Of a stretch of 64,000 nt of DNA, positions 33,046 to 42,091 are shown piece after piece. How positions within the stretch are numbered: position 1 is the stretch's first letter; each line of letters starts with the position of its first letter. Made by a program: the position numbers and the translations under genes. The notes beneath the pieces are model-generated. The model saw only the letters and a list, made by a program, of their open reading frames with translations. It ran no database searches and was not told where the DNA came from. Source of the DNA: Candidatus Saccharimonadota bacterium. GTDB taxonomy: Bacteria; Patescibacteriota; Saccharimonadia; Saccharimonadales; Saccharimonadaceae. The stretch covers positions 62,001 to 126,000 of the forward strand of contig JAFZBS010000010.1 in assembly GCA_017561575.1 (NCBI GenBank). The letters run 5' to 3'.

Positions 33046-34893
33046 CTAATTTCCTACCACATCGAGTAATTCACTCATATTCATTATGCCACTCAGATAG
33101 GTAAAGGAAACTCCATACTTATCATTCGTAAAGTAACTAATATCACGTTTTTTTACATAAGCTGGGGTTGAAGGATATGCCGCTTCCACAGTAGTTACCA
33201 CATCCCCATCTACCGCCACCACAATTCCAGTATGTCCGCATATGTATCCATCACTACACATTGTCGAACCAGCCGTCACCGAAAATACTGCAAACGGGCT
33301 GGGCTCCTCACCCTCCGACAAACCATTTGCCCTAGATAGATTATGTGCAACGTCTTTACCATTTCCCCAACCACGTGACGGATCTCTACCTATACTGGTA
33401 AATGCCTGCACAAAGAAGGCCGAGAAAGAAACACAGTTCGTTTTGCCAAACGGTAAGCCATAATAAGACGCATCTACCGCGCTACTATTATAATAATCTG
33501 CAAGTGCTTGAGCTTGCGCATCAGTCAACCCACCATTACTTGCAAGATAACCAGAACATGTCGAAACCATGTTTGACGACACTCCAACGGTGCTTGAAAG
33601 TACACTAGCAAACAATGCCTGCCCCTCAGCATTCGGATGTATCCCGTCACCGGCTAAATACATAGAAGACTGCGACTGCACAGCAGACTTCCAATCCGCA
33701 ATTAATACGTTGGAGTTGTCATTCTTCATTTTAGCAAACACATTATTGTTTGTCGTATAATCATTCTGAGTTGAATAATTCGTCACGAAAACAATTTTTC
33801 TTGAACTTCCAACCGTATCTACCACCTCCTGCGCCTCTCTTGAAGTAATGGTACTATTCGTACCAAGTGCATAAACAACCGTATCCCCTAGTTTCCCAGT
33901 ATCCGCCAGCTGTTTCAAAATCGTTATGCCACCTGGATTATCTGCTGTCCCCGTATAGAATTGTTTACTAGTTTGCGCATATATTTCAGCATTTGGCATC
34001 ATGCTTTTTATTGCAGACTCGCTACCAACAGTTATAGAGTCACCAATAATCGTCACGCCACTCCCATCGGCCGAACCAGCATTTGTCGGTCCGAATGAGT
34101 TACCACTAATACTCTGTGTAAATTCCAGCCAATGTTCCGCTCTTGCTCCACGTCCACTCGCCGCCGTTTCCTTATATCTAGGCCGCTCCATAATCCAAAC
34201 AAAAATTCTCGCCGCATCTTCAGGTGTTTTCGCTGCATCCATTGCTTCACGCGCAGTCATGTCATCACTAATATAATCAAGCCCCATCGTGCCACCCATA
34301 TTTCTATATGTTCCCACCTTGACATTCTCAAACTGACTACCTGGTCCAAAGAAATAATCTAGTTGCACTTCAAGCCAAGCATCAATAACTTCCGCCGGGA
34401 CCTGTTCCGTAGGATAACCCGTGCTTGAGTCATATTTTGTATATTTCACGTCAAAATAATCATTAAAGTAATTCGCGGTTCTTGGGTCCGATCTGAGTGG
34501 CTCTAAGATTGGCGAATTTGAAATACCACCATAACCAGTAAATTGTGCAATACCATAGCCAGGCCCACTCGCACTATCCCCCTCAAACCTGAACGGATTA
34601 AAACCCGACTCACCTTCAAAGTTAGCTAAGATGCCTGCTATCCCATTCTCAGACAATACATAATTCATCGGATTATTACCAGACAAATAGCTCACCACCT
34701 TAGCCATAATGGTATCGCCACTCATATTACTCACAAAACAGGATTTACGACCAGCCCCAGGATTATAAAAATAGATGCTACTTCGCGCAAAAAATTCCAA
34801 TTGTTCATCCGTCAACGCAGAAACGGGTACTGGAAAAGAAGTGCCTATTATTACCACCATCAATACAGCAACAAGTTTTCGTAAAACCTTCAT
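33046..34893 (-). CDS. Secreted triple-domain wall enzyme: lysozyme, SGNH hydrolase, CHAP
   Basis: The 615-residue product has a signal peptide (~1-26) and three domains. Residues ~60-260 resemble a phage-tail lysozyme (GILANFEGESGFNP, with YGIAQFTGYGG). Residues ~285-440 are an SGNH hydrolase (IIGDSITVG, ALGTNSTI, DGIHPNAEG). Residues ~460-605 are a CHAP amidase/peptidase (GKTNCVSFSAFFVQA with cysteine, CGHTGIVVAV with histidine). It probably opens peptidoglycan for the secretion machine, as VirB1 or the three-domain PrgK of plasmid pCF10 do, or attacks a host wall. It lies 18 bp after virB4. The SGNH part may remove acetyl groups (inference). Confidence 0.85.
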   Translation of the reverse strand: MKVLRKLVAVLMVVIIGTSFPVPVSALTDEQLEFFARSSIYFYNPGAGRKSCFVSNMSGDTIMAKVVSYLSGNNPMNYVLSENGIAGILANFEGESGFNPFRFEGDSASGPGYGIAQFTGYGGISNSPILEPLRSDPRTANYFNDYFDVKYTKYDSSTGYPTEQVPAEVIDAWLEVQLDYFFGPGSQFENVKVGTYRNMGGTMGLDYISDDMTAREAMDAAKTPEDAARIFVWIMERPRYKETAASGRGARAEHWLEFTQSISGNSFGPTNAGSADGSGVTIIGDSITVGSESAIKSMMPNAEIYAQTSKQFYTGTADNPGGITILKQLADTGKLGDTVVYALGTNSTITSREAQEVVDTVGSSRKIVFVTNYSTQNDYTTNNNVFAKMKNDNSNVLIADWKSAVQSQSSMYLAGDGIHPNAEGQALFASVLSSTVGVSSNMVSTCSGYLASNGGLTDAQAQALADYYNSSAVDASYYGLPFGKTNCVSFSAFFVQAFTSIGRDPSRGWGNGKDVAHNLSRANGLSEGEEPSPFAVFSVTAGSTMCSDGYICGHTGIVVAVDGDVVTTVEAAYPSTPAYVKKRDISYFTNDKYGVSFTYLSGIMNMSELLDVVGN

Positions 34894-34911
34894 ATTTTTA
34901 TTATAACATAT

Positions 34912-36735
34912 TTATTTTGCAGCGTTTGGATTTGTCGTAATTAAGCTTTCTTCGGTTTCACTGGCAATAATCTGAATATGCACATGGTTTTGCCCAGCAA
35001 AGAACAAACCCTGCCCAACTGGGAAATTCGCAAGCCTTCGTTTCTCTTCTTCTGTCAATTTAAATACATCCGACAAAACATCTACCGCCGATGCCGACTG
35101 CTTTAACAACAACTGCATTGACGAGTTAGCCACAATCGCGCGACCCATTTTAGAGCCCATGAAATCTTCCACGTCCTGTGTAATCGTTGTCAGACCAAGA
35201 TAATATTTCCTTGCACGCTTCGCCAAAGAGAATAGGAAATTAGAAGAATCTTCATATTTCATCAACTGCCACGCCTCATCCACAATCAGAAGACGTTTCT
35301 TTTGTTGTGCTCTCACCACATTCCAAATATGTGACAATACAATATACATTGCTACCGGACGCAACTCGTCCTCAAGATCCCGAATATTAAACACAACCAT
35401 CTGGTTATTGATGTCAACGTTACTCTGCTGTGAGAAAATACCAGCAAAAGTACCAGTTGTATATTTTCGAAGCCTTTGCGCGAGATCTGGACCAGTTCCG
35501 CCCATATGAAGTAAAGTATCGTATAAATTTGCAATTGTTGGCGGCATTGACTGATGCGTTAAAGGATCCGAAGTAATACCAGCTCGTGCATAAGTATCAA
35601 TCAACGCTTGGTCAAGATCCGCTTCTTCATTGGCTGTAAGCGCTGGGGCCACCTGACCACTTACATTAACTTGCTGAACGCCACCTAACATTAGCCTAAA
35701 CAACCCATGTAAAGTTACTAGATTTGCTCGCAAAGCGTCATTTGCATCTTCAGAATCAACCACCTTTGGCAAATCAAACGGGTTAATCCTTACATCCGAA
35801 TTGAGCGACAATCGGATATACGAACCGCCTACTGCATCACAAAGCTTTGCATATTCATTTTCTGGGTCAATAATTAACACCTCGGCGCCCACCATCATCG
35901 AACGGAGCGCCTCAAGCTTCACGGTAAATGATTTACCAGCACCAGACTTTGCAAACACTACCATGTTGGCATTCTCAAGGCTAAATCTATCAAAAATCAC
36001 CAAACCATTATTGTGCATATTCACGCCATACAAAATGCCCTTATCCTGCGTTAAGTCAGCTGACGTAAATGGGAAACTAGTCGAAATTGCACCAGTATTC
36101 ATGTTTCTACGAATTTGCAATTGGTCCGAGCATTGTGGCATGATTGAGTTAAGACCTTGCTCCTGTTGTGACGACGCAACCTTTGAAAAAATCATTTGAC
36201 GCCCAAAAATCGTCTCAACTTTTTGCTGTACAAATTTCAATTCGTCAAGCGAATCTGCCCACAAAGTTACATATAGTCCGAACCTAAAGAAACGCTCCGC
36301 GCCAACTTGAAGCTGATCGCGTAATTCTTCAGCATCATTAATGGCAGCCTCAAGTTCTGGGTCTCTCACCCTTCCTTTTTCAGCATTTAAATTCATTGAT
36401 GCCTCGAGCTGAGTCACCTTCGTTCTTAGGTTTTTCATCACCACCGCAGATTCAACTGGGTAAATGTACATCGACACATCAATTACTTCGTCCATATTAA
36501 TAATCGGCGAAATCCAACCAGTATACAAAGTTCTTGGATATCCATAAACATACATCGTTCGCCCATACTTCGTACCAAGTCTAAAATAATCTGAATGAAT
36601 TTCAATCGCTGACGGAGAGATTAAATCACGTAAAGTATTTGTACCTTGTTCAAACGCCTGCTGTATTTGTGCCATCTCAGCCGCTTCAGCCTGCGCCGCA
36701 ATCTCCGCCGGTGTTAATTGCTTCTTCTTAGCCAT
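34912..36735 (-). CDS. virB4: VirB4-like secretion ATPase
   Basis: Energises type IV secretion or pilus assembly. The 607-residue product has Walker A FAKSGAGKSFTVKLE (~261-275) and Walker B RLLIVDEAWQLMKYED (~485) within a VirB4/TraC-type ATPase, including the N-terminal half of the motor. The usual very N-terminal domain is supplied by the separate gene upstream, whose stop is 1 bp before this start. Typical single-chain VirB4 proteins are near 800 residues, so the split is notable. A Gln/Ala-rich N-terminus is likely disordered. Confidence 0.9.
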   Translation of the reverse strand: MAKKKQLTPAEIAAQAEAAEMAQIQQAFEQGTNTLRDLISPSAIEIHSDYFRLGTKYGRTMYVYGYPRTLYTGWISPIINMDEVIDVSMYIYPVESAVVMKNLRTKVTQLEASMNLNAEKGRVRDPELEAAINDAEELRDQLQVGAERFFRFGLYVTLWADSLDELKFVQQKVETIFGRQMIFSKVASSQQEQGLNSIMPQCSDQLQIRRNMNTGAISTSFPFTSADLTQDKGILYGVNMHNNGLVIFDRFSLENANMVVFAKSGAGKSFTVKLEALRSMMVGAEVLIIDPENEYAKLCDAVGGSYIRLSLNSDVRINPFDLPKVVDSEDANDALRANLVTLHGLFRLMLGGVQQVNVSGQVAPALTANEEADLDQALIDTYARAGITSDPLTHQSMPPTIANLYDTLLHMGGTGPDLAQRLRKYTTGTFAGIFSQQSNVDINNQMVVFNIRDLEDELRPVAMYIVLSHIWNVVRAQQKKRLLIVDEAWQLMKYEDSSNFLFSLAKRARKYYLGLTTITQDVEDFMGSKMGRAIVANSSMQLLLKQSASAVDVLSDVFKLTEEEKRRLANFPVGQGLFFAGQNHVHIQIIASETEESLITTNPNAAK

Positions 36736-36736
36736 T

Positions 36737-37633
36737 TTATTCCTCCTTCTCTCCCTTTTTCACATACATTGCCGTCACTTTATTAAAATCAACGAGCGGT
36801 TCCCTGACTGCCGTATCCGGATTATTAAAGTTATAGTAAAGTTCCGCTAGTTCCCTTGTATTCAACCTGACCGAATTAATACCAATTTGAAATAGACCAG
36901 AAATGACCGATTCCACTCTAGTATTTAACTCTGTTAAAGCCTTGTCGTACGTCGCCCTATCGATTCGTGTCACTTCCATCGGTTTAACTCTACTAAATGA
37001 TTTAAAGAAATTCTTCGTTTGCTGTAAAACTTTTTCAGCATCCGGCGAAGTATAATACGGTATCACGATAAAGAATGATTTATCCATAATATTAGCTTCC
37101 TGCGACAAAATATCAATAAAGTTAATATAATCATCCATTAATACACCAAGTAGCATATTGTCATTATTGCGGCGAATTTCACTTAACTTATCAATATAAG
37201 GACCAATATCAACTCTTTGCGACCTAATCAATATTTGCGTAGTAAATCTCAGAGAGTTTAAGAAATTTTGATAAGAATACTCTACTGCATCACGCTCGAT
37301 ATCACTCATAAGGTCAAAGTTAATCGACTTACAAGCCACTACAGCTCTAAATGAGCCGTCTTTCATAATCACCACATTATCACGAAGCTCGGAAATCAGC
37401 AGCGAAGCTTGCGTCGAAGTTGGGAGTTCTTTATTTGGTGAAACTGGTGCCGCCGCCTGAGCATTCATCGCCATCGCACCCAAATTCTGGGCCTGCATTT
37501 GTTGTTGCGTCATATTTTGACCCGGCATCATCTGCATGCCAGGTTGAGCGTTTTGCATTGGCATCCCAGGCATCATGCCAGCATTTGGCATATTTTGGTT
37601 TGGTAGTATTTGTTGTGGCTGTTGTGGATTCAT
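36737..37633 (-). CDS. TraC/VirB4 N-terminal-domain protein, separate from the ATPase
   Basis: About 298 residues. The first ~80 are rich in Pro, Gln, Asn and Met (QPQQILPNQNMPNAGMMPG) and likely disordered. The rest (PTSTQASLLISELRDNVV, then SFRAVVACKSINFDLMS and YIDKLSEIRRNNDNM) resembles the N-terminal domain of TraC/VirB4-type ATPases, without nucleotide-binding motifs. It immediately precedes the ATPase gene and probably docks on it and on VirB3/PrgI. The start at 37633 is uncertain; an ATG at 37672 also exists and would overlap prgI. Confidence 0.75.
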   Translation of the reverse strand: MNPQQPQQILPNQNMPNAGMMPGMPMQNAQPGMQMMPGQNMTQQQMQAQNLGAMAMNAQAAAPVSPNKELPTSTQASLLISELRDNVVIMKDGSFRAVVACKSINFDLMSDIERDAVEYSYQNFLNSLRFTTQILIRSQRVDIGPYIDKLSEIRRNNDNMLLGVLMDDYINFIDILSQEANIMDKSFFIVIPYYTSPDAEKVLQQTKNFFKSFSRVKPMEVTRIDRATYDKALTELNTRVESVISGLFQIGINSVRLNTRELAELYYNFNNPDTAVREPLVDFNKVTAMYVKKGEKEE

Positions 37634-37640
37634 TTTTTTT

Positions 37641-38525
37641 CTAATGTAGCGACACAAAAGCTTCGCTATCATCCTTTCTGTTTATTCGATTAGCTTCCTT
37701 CGCAATTGTCGCAACTGTATAATCGGAATTATTTGCTAATTCCATTATACTATTATTTACTGGTTTTGTAACTGGGTTTTCTGCTTGTGCTACAACTGGC
37801 TCCGGAGCAGTACGCTGTATAATTTCTACTCTATCTTGAACAAAATCTTGTCCGCTTTGGGTAGTATCAAGCCTTGGCCGTAGCTCAATTCCATGCCCCT
37901 TTACTATAGTTTCAGGTTCACTTGCAAAAGACGTACTATGACTTTGGATCGCCTCTCTCATCTCACGAATTGCCTCTTGATGCCTATCATCTTTTTCTTG
38001 GTCAACCGCCCTTGCTATAACACCAGATTGATAACTATCAAACATATCATTCATCGCATTCGCCTCTGCAATCAAATCTTCTCGCATTGAATTATTCACA
38101 GATCCTTTTATAGCAAAACCTTCGCTATCCACAATATCCGCCAAAAACGACAATCTATGCGTTGCTTCTTCACCAGAAATATTACGTGTCCTCACGTCCT
38201 CAACAATCTTCGGCGCTGTAATTAGAATTGTAGATTCTTTTTGTCCAGGTTTCCAAAGCCTTGTACGAGGTTTGATATAATATGAAACTACAGCAGCAAG
38301 ATACGTTTCCATCGGCTGATCTTTTTTAAGAGGCAAAGCCAAAGCCAAGAAAAACAAAGCAAACGGTATCGGCAATATTGCAACTAGCGGGAACAATTGG
38401 AATAACCCCACAGTTAGCGCAATCAACCCGCCCGCCACCAGAAGATAAACGAATTGACGGAAATTAAACGGACCTATTAATTTATCGTCCGCCTCAACAT
38501 CCTGAGGTACCTTATATTGCGCCAT
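37641..38525 (-). CDS. PrgI family (VirB3-like) membrane protein
   Basis: The 294-residue product begins YKVPQDVEADDKLIGPFNFR, the PrgI-family N-terminus, and has two hydrophobic segments at ~28-48 and ~52-72 followed by a long charged cytoplasmic tail. PrgI proteins take the VirB3 place in Gram-positive-type secretion systems. The ~200-residue tail is longer than in classical PrgI. TGCTATAAT stands 11 bases before the ATG with no Shine-Dalgarno sequence. It leads the prgI-virB4N-virB4-hydrolase-membrane protein operon. Confidence 0.85.
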   Translation of the reverse strand: MAQYKVPQDVEADDKLIGPFNFRQFVYLLVAGGLIALTVGLFQLFPLVAILPIPFALFFLALALPLKKDQPMETYLAAVVSYYIKPRTRLWKPGQKESTILITAPKIVEDVRTRNISGEEATHRLSFLADIVDSEGFAIKGSVNNSMREDLIAEANAMNDMFDSYQSGVIARAVDQEKDDRHQEAIREMREAIQSHSTSFASEPETIVKGHGIELRPRLDTTQSGQDFVQDRVEIIQRTAPEPVVAQAENPVTKPVNNSIMELANNSDYTVATIAKEANRINRKDDSEAFVSLH

Positions 38526-38570
38526 ATATAATATATATTATAGCATAATACCTAAAATAAACATAATCAA

Positions 38571-38598
38571 AAAACCGCCTTTTAAAGAGCGGTTTTTT
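38571..38598 (-). terminator. Terminator between virB6 and prgI
   Basis: AACCGC with GCGGTT around an AT-rich loop followed by TTTTTT on the minus strand, after the virB6 stop at 38602. Confidence 0.75.
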
Positions 38599-38601
38599 TA
38601 A

Positions 38602-41600
38602 TTAATAGCTCTCAGGATCCCTGAGTAATTCCTTCAGATATTCCCTAAGGACATAATTGTCTGCATATGGGTCATCTCTACGATATCGTCTATATTGCTC
38701 CGCAATATATGATTCCTTGCCAAGTTGCTCTTCGATATACTTCAATGACTCATCATAAAAACCTTCATCGTCATCCCGGAAATCTTGCCACAAATCGTCA
38801 ATATGTCCCACAAATTCATTTCTCTTTACCTCATCGTAAACCTCAGCTCTCGGTTCTTCTTCCGTAGCCGTATCGCCTTCGGTTGATTTTTTATCGGTCT
38901 TCGCCTTCACATATTCATCTTTCAACTTTTTACGATCATTTTCAAGCTTCTGAGTAATCACCACTTCGTTATCAAGATCGAGCCACTCACGCACCCAGTC
39001 TTTCGCATTGTTTGCTGCACCAGAACGACGAGTCCTATAAATCTGATTCAACTTGCCCTTAGCATCGAGCAATTGCCTAAATTGTGCCCCCGCCATTTTC
39101 TTTCTAAGCGCCGCCATATCCTTTTCACGCTCCGCTTTTGCCTGTTCTGGTGGCAAGTCACCATATCTAGTCTGAATTTCAGCTTCTTCCTTAATCAATT
39201 CTTCACGCTCCAAAATCGCTTCATCAGACCAATCCTCCATTTTGGTATTTTCATATTCACTCACGAGATGGTTAAACAGCGCATCGCGATAATCCGAACG
39301 AAGACCCAAAATCTGCGACGGAGTTTGATCCTGGATATATTTCATCGTCTTCTCGCGGAAATGCGCCTCTGCGGCCTTACTATGATACAATGGGTCCTCA
39401 CTATTCTCCCATCTTGGTCCTTTTTCCGCATCGTAGCCAGTCAAGAAACTTACCGCATTCTTGAGCTGCTCACTACCAGACAAATACTTAAGGCTTGCTG
39501 AAATAAACTGTGGCCCAATCGATGTTTCAATCTCTTTACGTTTCGCAAGATATGCTTCCTCATCAAACACACCATTCTTCGTGTAGGTTTTTATCAACAT
39601 CTGGTCCAAATTACCATACGCCGTCCTCTCCACATTATCAAGCGAAGTACCCTCAACCAACACTTTCATTGGGCGTTTTGACTTACGCATAAATTTATGC
39701 TCCGGATTACCATAATCCCAGTCTTCATATTCACCAGTAATGTATTCTTCAAGCGACAAATTAGCGTTCTGCCTTTTATTTTTATTATAAGTTTGCGCCG
39801 TCTCAAGATTAATATACTTTCCAAACCTTCTTAAGAATGGGTCATTATCTTTTACTTCAAACATCAAGAAGCTTGCAATTGCCTGCGAAGCATGCGTACC
39901 AAGCTGCACGCCCTTCTCGCTCTCCAAAACATTCTCTAGCTGTAAACGCAACAAATCTGTATCGCCACGTTGGTTCAAAATCCTAAGTCCTGCAATAATT
40001 GCATCGATATTCTTCGCTGGATCTGCTTTCTTTGTTAACTCAGCCAATCTATATTCCACGTCCCTAGTTGGAGGGGTCAACTCAAAATACTTCTGCATCT
40101 TATTTTCCACAATCTTCTTCTGCGTATCATATGCTTGCGCCGCAGATGCTGCTGCATACTGCACTGTCTGCTCATTTCCGTTCATGAGCTTAAACACTTC
40201 TTCATAACGCCTTTCCGCAGCCTCGCGGTCCGCAATTTCATGTCTCCTATAATCAGTCCTTCCCTCATTTTCTCTATCAAAATGAGAATTAATTGCGTCT
40301 TCATATCTCTTGTGCCTACCCATAGCATTACGATACTGAATATCCTCACCTCGTGCAACTTCTGCCGCAGCAAGATCGGACTCTCTTATCATCTCTCTAT
40401 CTAACGCATCGAGTCTTGCCTTTCTCGCTACATTTCCGCCACTTAAATCACCGACACCCTCTTGCATATTATCTTTGTGGCGATTCACAATCCTACCATA
40501 ACGAATATTCCTAATAATATTCCTATACGTCTCCTCACCTTCACGCGACAAAACTTTGCCATCCTTATCCCTATAATTTCGCATCGCGCCATATGCCAAA
40601 CCTCTATTTTTAATCACCTCATTATACTCTCTTGTTTCCTCTTCTCTAGCAATCTTCCTATCGCTTAAATACTGTCTGAGTTTCAAAGATGGCGTGTAAA
40701 CATTGTTAGCCGACAAAAACCTTGCATTTGTTGCCTGCCTACGCGACTCTGCCCAACTTCGGTTCATTGAAAGCGGTTTTGCCATAAAACCAGTAAGCTT
40801 TGAGTTGATCGTACCAAGCACAGTACCACTCATCTTCATCAACGACCACGCAAAGAAGAGTGGGAATATTTGTACTGCAATACCAAGTATTAGCCCAAAT
40901 GTGTCTCCCGAGCTTGCAATAATTGCCCAACCAGCAAGAGATGACGCGCCAAACAACAACGAGAACATCGGATAAAACACCAACATTCTAATCAGTAGCT
41001 GCTTCCATTTTTTAAACCATTGCTCCGTGTTTGGCAACATATATGCCACTATTGCCAGTGGGGAAACCATAATAAGAAGCGCCACCACCGCCTGCCTCAT
41101 TGCAATCGTAACAAGGCCAATCACTACAGCTGTAATTGCACCAAGCACCGTTGGTATTAACATCCAAATTGCACCAGTTTCAACCGCAATTACACCAGCT
41201 CCCACCGCCAATATTGTCCCATCCGCGAATGCTCCATATACGCTAGACATCTTAACTCCCCCAGCAATATTCGCCGTGCCAATCGTCGCTTCTTCAACAG
41301 CCGTAAACACGCCCCTAAGGCTACTACCAATAACGTTCGAAAAATCCACCGCCAAAAGACATACCACAAACGATAAATTCACCAAAATTGCCGTCACGAT
41401 TAACTTTGGCAAAGCCTTTTTTATGCCATAATTCGTTATTCCATACCCTGTTAATTGCGAAATTACCACCACTAGCAAAAAGATAACAAACACTATATTC
41501 GTTATGCCTCTTGCATACTTCCATATCTCGTAAATTGGCGTCCCGTCCTTCATCTCGACAGGATTAATCACCAAAATCGTTTCTATCTTGTCATACAAAA

Positions 41601-41940
41601 AGTCAATCGCCTCAGCAATTTTACCCGTGGTCGGACAAACCACCCATCCAATCGCTCCTAAACTTTCCTTACATGAACGTCCACCTTCGGAGGTCGTTAC
41701 CAAACTATCTGCATCAGCATCTGTTTCGTCTTCGACATCATTCTCTTCCTCTGGATTACTTTCAGTATTTTCCTCTGTAACTTCAACCTCAGTCGTTATA
41801 TTAGACTCATTTGGTACAGCATACGCTGGGGTTGCATTACTGGCTACACCAAACACCCCAAATAATAATCCCATAATACCAAAAAGACAACCAAAAATGG
41901 CTTTTTTCAATCTATTTTTTGGAAATCTTTTTGCTATCAT
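38602..41940 (-). CDS. virB6: VirB6/TrbL-like channel protein with a very large soluble tail
   Basis: About 1112 residues from the ATG at 41940. A signal-like segment (~15-40) ends in TPAYA. Six or more hydrophobic helices follow (~130-390), including TNIVFVIFLLVVVISQLTGY and MRQAVVALLIMVSPLAIVAY, the pattern of VirB6/TrbL. The remaining ~700 residues are highly charged helix (RRYRRDDPYADNYVLREYL near the end), far longer than in VirB6 itself. The tail may reach into the cytoplasm or serve as a cell-contact part. It has a consensus promoter and a hairpin-bearing leader. Start not certain: no Shine-Dalgarno seen. Confidence 0.82.
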   Translation of the reverse strand: MIAKRFPKNRLKKAIFGCLFGIMGLLFGVFGVASNATPAYAVPNESNITTEVEVTEENTESNPEEENDVEDETDADADSLVTTSEGGRSCKESLGAIGWVVCPTTGKIAEAIDFLYDKIETILVINPVEMKDGTPIYEIWKYARGITNIVFVIFLLVVVISQLTGYGITNYGIKKALPKLIVTAILVNLSFVVCLLAVDFSNVIGSSLRGVFTAVEEATIGTANIAGGVKMSSVYGAFADGTILAVGAGVIAVETGAIWMLIPTVLGAITAVVIGLVTIAMRQAVVALLIMVSPLAIVAYMLPNTEQWFKKWKQLLIRMLVFYPMFSLLFGASSLAGWAIIASSGDTFGLILGIAVQIFPLFFAWSLMKMSGTVLGTINSKLTGFMAKPLSMNRSWAESRRQATNARFLSANNVYTPSLKLRQYLSDRKIAREEETREYNEVIKNRGLAYGAMRNYRDKDGKVLSREGEETYRNIIRNIRYGRIVNRHKDNMQEGVGDLSGGNVARKARLDALDREMIRESDLAAAEVARGEDIQYRNAMGRHKRYEDAINSHFDRENEGRTDYRRHEIADREAAERRYEEVFKLMNGNEQTVQYAAASAAQAYDTQKKIVENKMQKYFELTPPTRDVEYRLAELTKKADPAKNIDAIIAGLRILNQRGDTDLLRLQLENVLESEKGVQLGTHASQAIASFLMFEVKDNDPFLRRFGKYINLETAQTYNKNKRQNANLSLEEYITGEYEDWDYGNPEHKFMRKSKRPMKVLVEGTSLDNVERTAYGNLDQMLIKTYTKNGVFDEEAYLAKRKEIETSIGPQFISASLKYLSGSEQLKNAVSFLTGYDAEKGPRWENSEDPLYHSKAAEAHFREKTMKYIQDQTPSQILGLRSDYRDALFNHLVSEYENTKMEDWSDEAILEREELIKEEAEIQTRYGDLPPEQAKAEREKDMAALRKKMAGAQFRQLLDAKGKLNQIYRTRRSGAANNAKDWVREWLDLDNEVVITQKLENDRKKLKDEYVKAKTDKKSTEGDTATEEEPRAEVYDEVKRNEFVGHIDDLWQDFRDDDEGFYDESLKYIEEQLGKESYIAEQYRRYRRDDPYADNYVLREYLKELLRDPESY

Positions 41941-41950
41941 AACCGACCAA

Positions 41951-41979
41951 TAGTAAAAACCGCCTCCCTTTTCAAGGCG
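41951..41979 (-). promoter_or_regulatory. 5' hairpin in the virB6 leader
   Basis: Right after the predicted transcription start, CGCCT pairs with AGGCG around a 9-base loop and is followed by GTTTTT. It could act as an early terminator/attenuator or protect the 5' end. About 10 bases of unstructured leader remain before the ATG. Confidence 0.5.
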
Positions 41980-41986
41980 TATCATA

Positions 41987-42015
41987 ATTATAGCACGCAT
42001 AAGCGTTTTTGTCAA
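41987..42015 (-). promoter_or_regulatory. virB6 promoter
   Basis: TTGACA (42015-42010), 17-bp spacer and TATAAT (41992-41987) with TG one base before it. A full consensus promoter, so strong constitutive transcription is expected unless the leader hairpin limits it. Confidence 0.82.
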
Positions 42016-42033
42016 GAGTATTCTCCCAAATAC

Positions 42034-42062
42034 TTGGTCTTTTTTGCTTTTTATGCTACTAT
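42034..42062 (+). promoter_or_regulatory. Promoter of the divergent pilin pair
   Basis: TTGGTC (42034-42039), 17-bp spacer and TACTAT (42057-42062) with TG before it. About 23 bases of leader to the ATG, including a three-codon open frame ATG GAT TTA TAA that directly abuts the gene's ATG. Confidence 0.55.
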
Positions 42063-42091
42063 AGTATTAACATAATAAAATGGATTTATAA

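Noticed and set aside
41588-41953. Plus-strand frames of more than 100 codons opposite virB6, ftsH, rny and groEL
   Set aside because: They lie fully inside confident genes on the other strand, have no promoter or Shine-Dalgarno site and show composition typical of mirrored codons.
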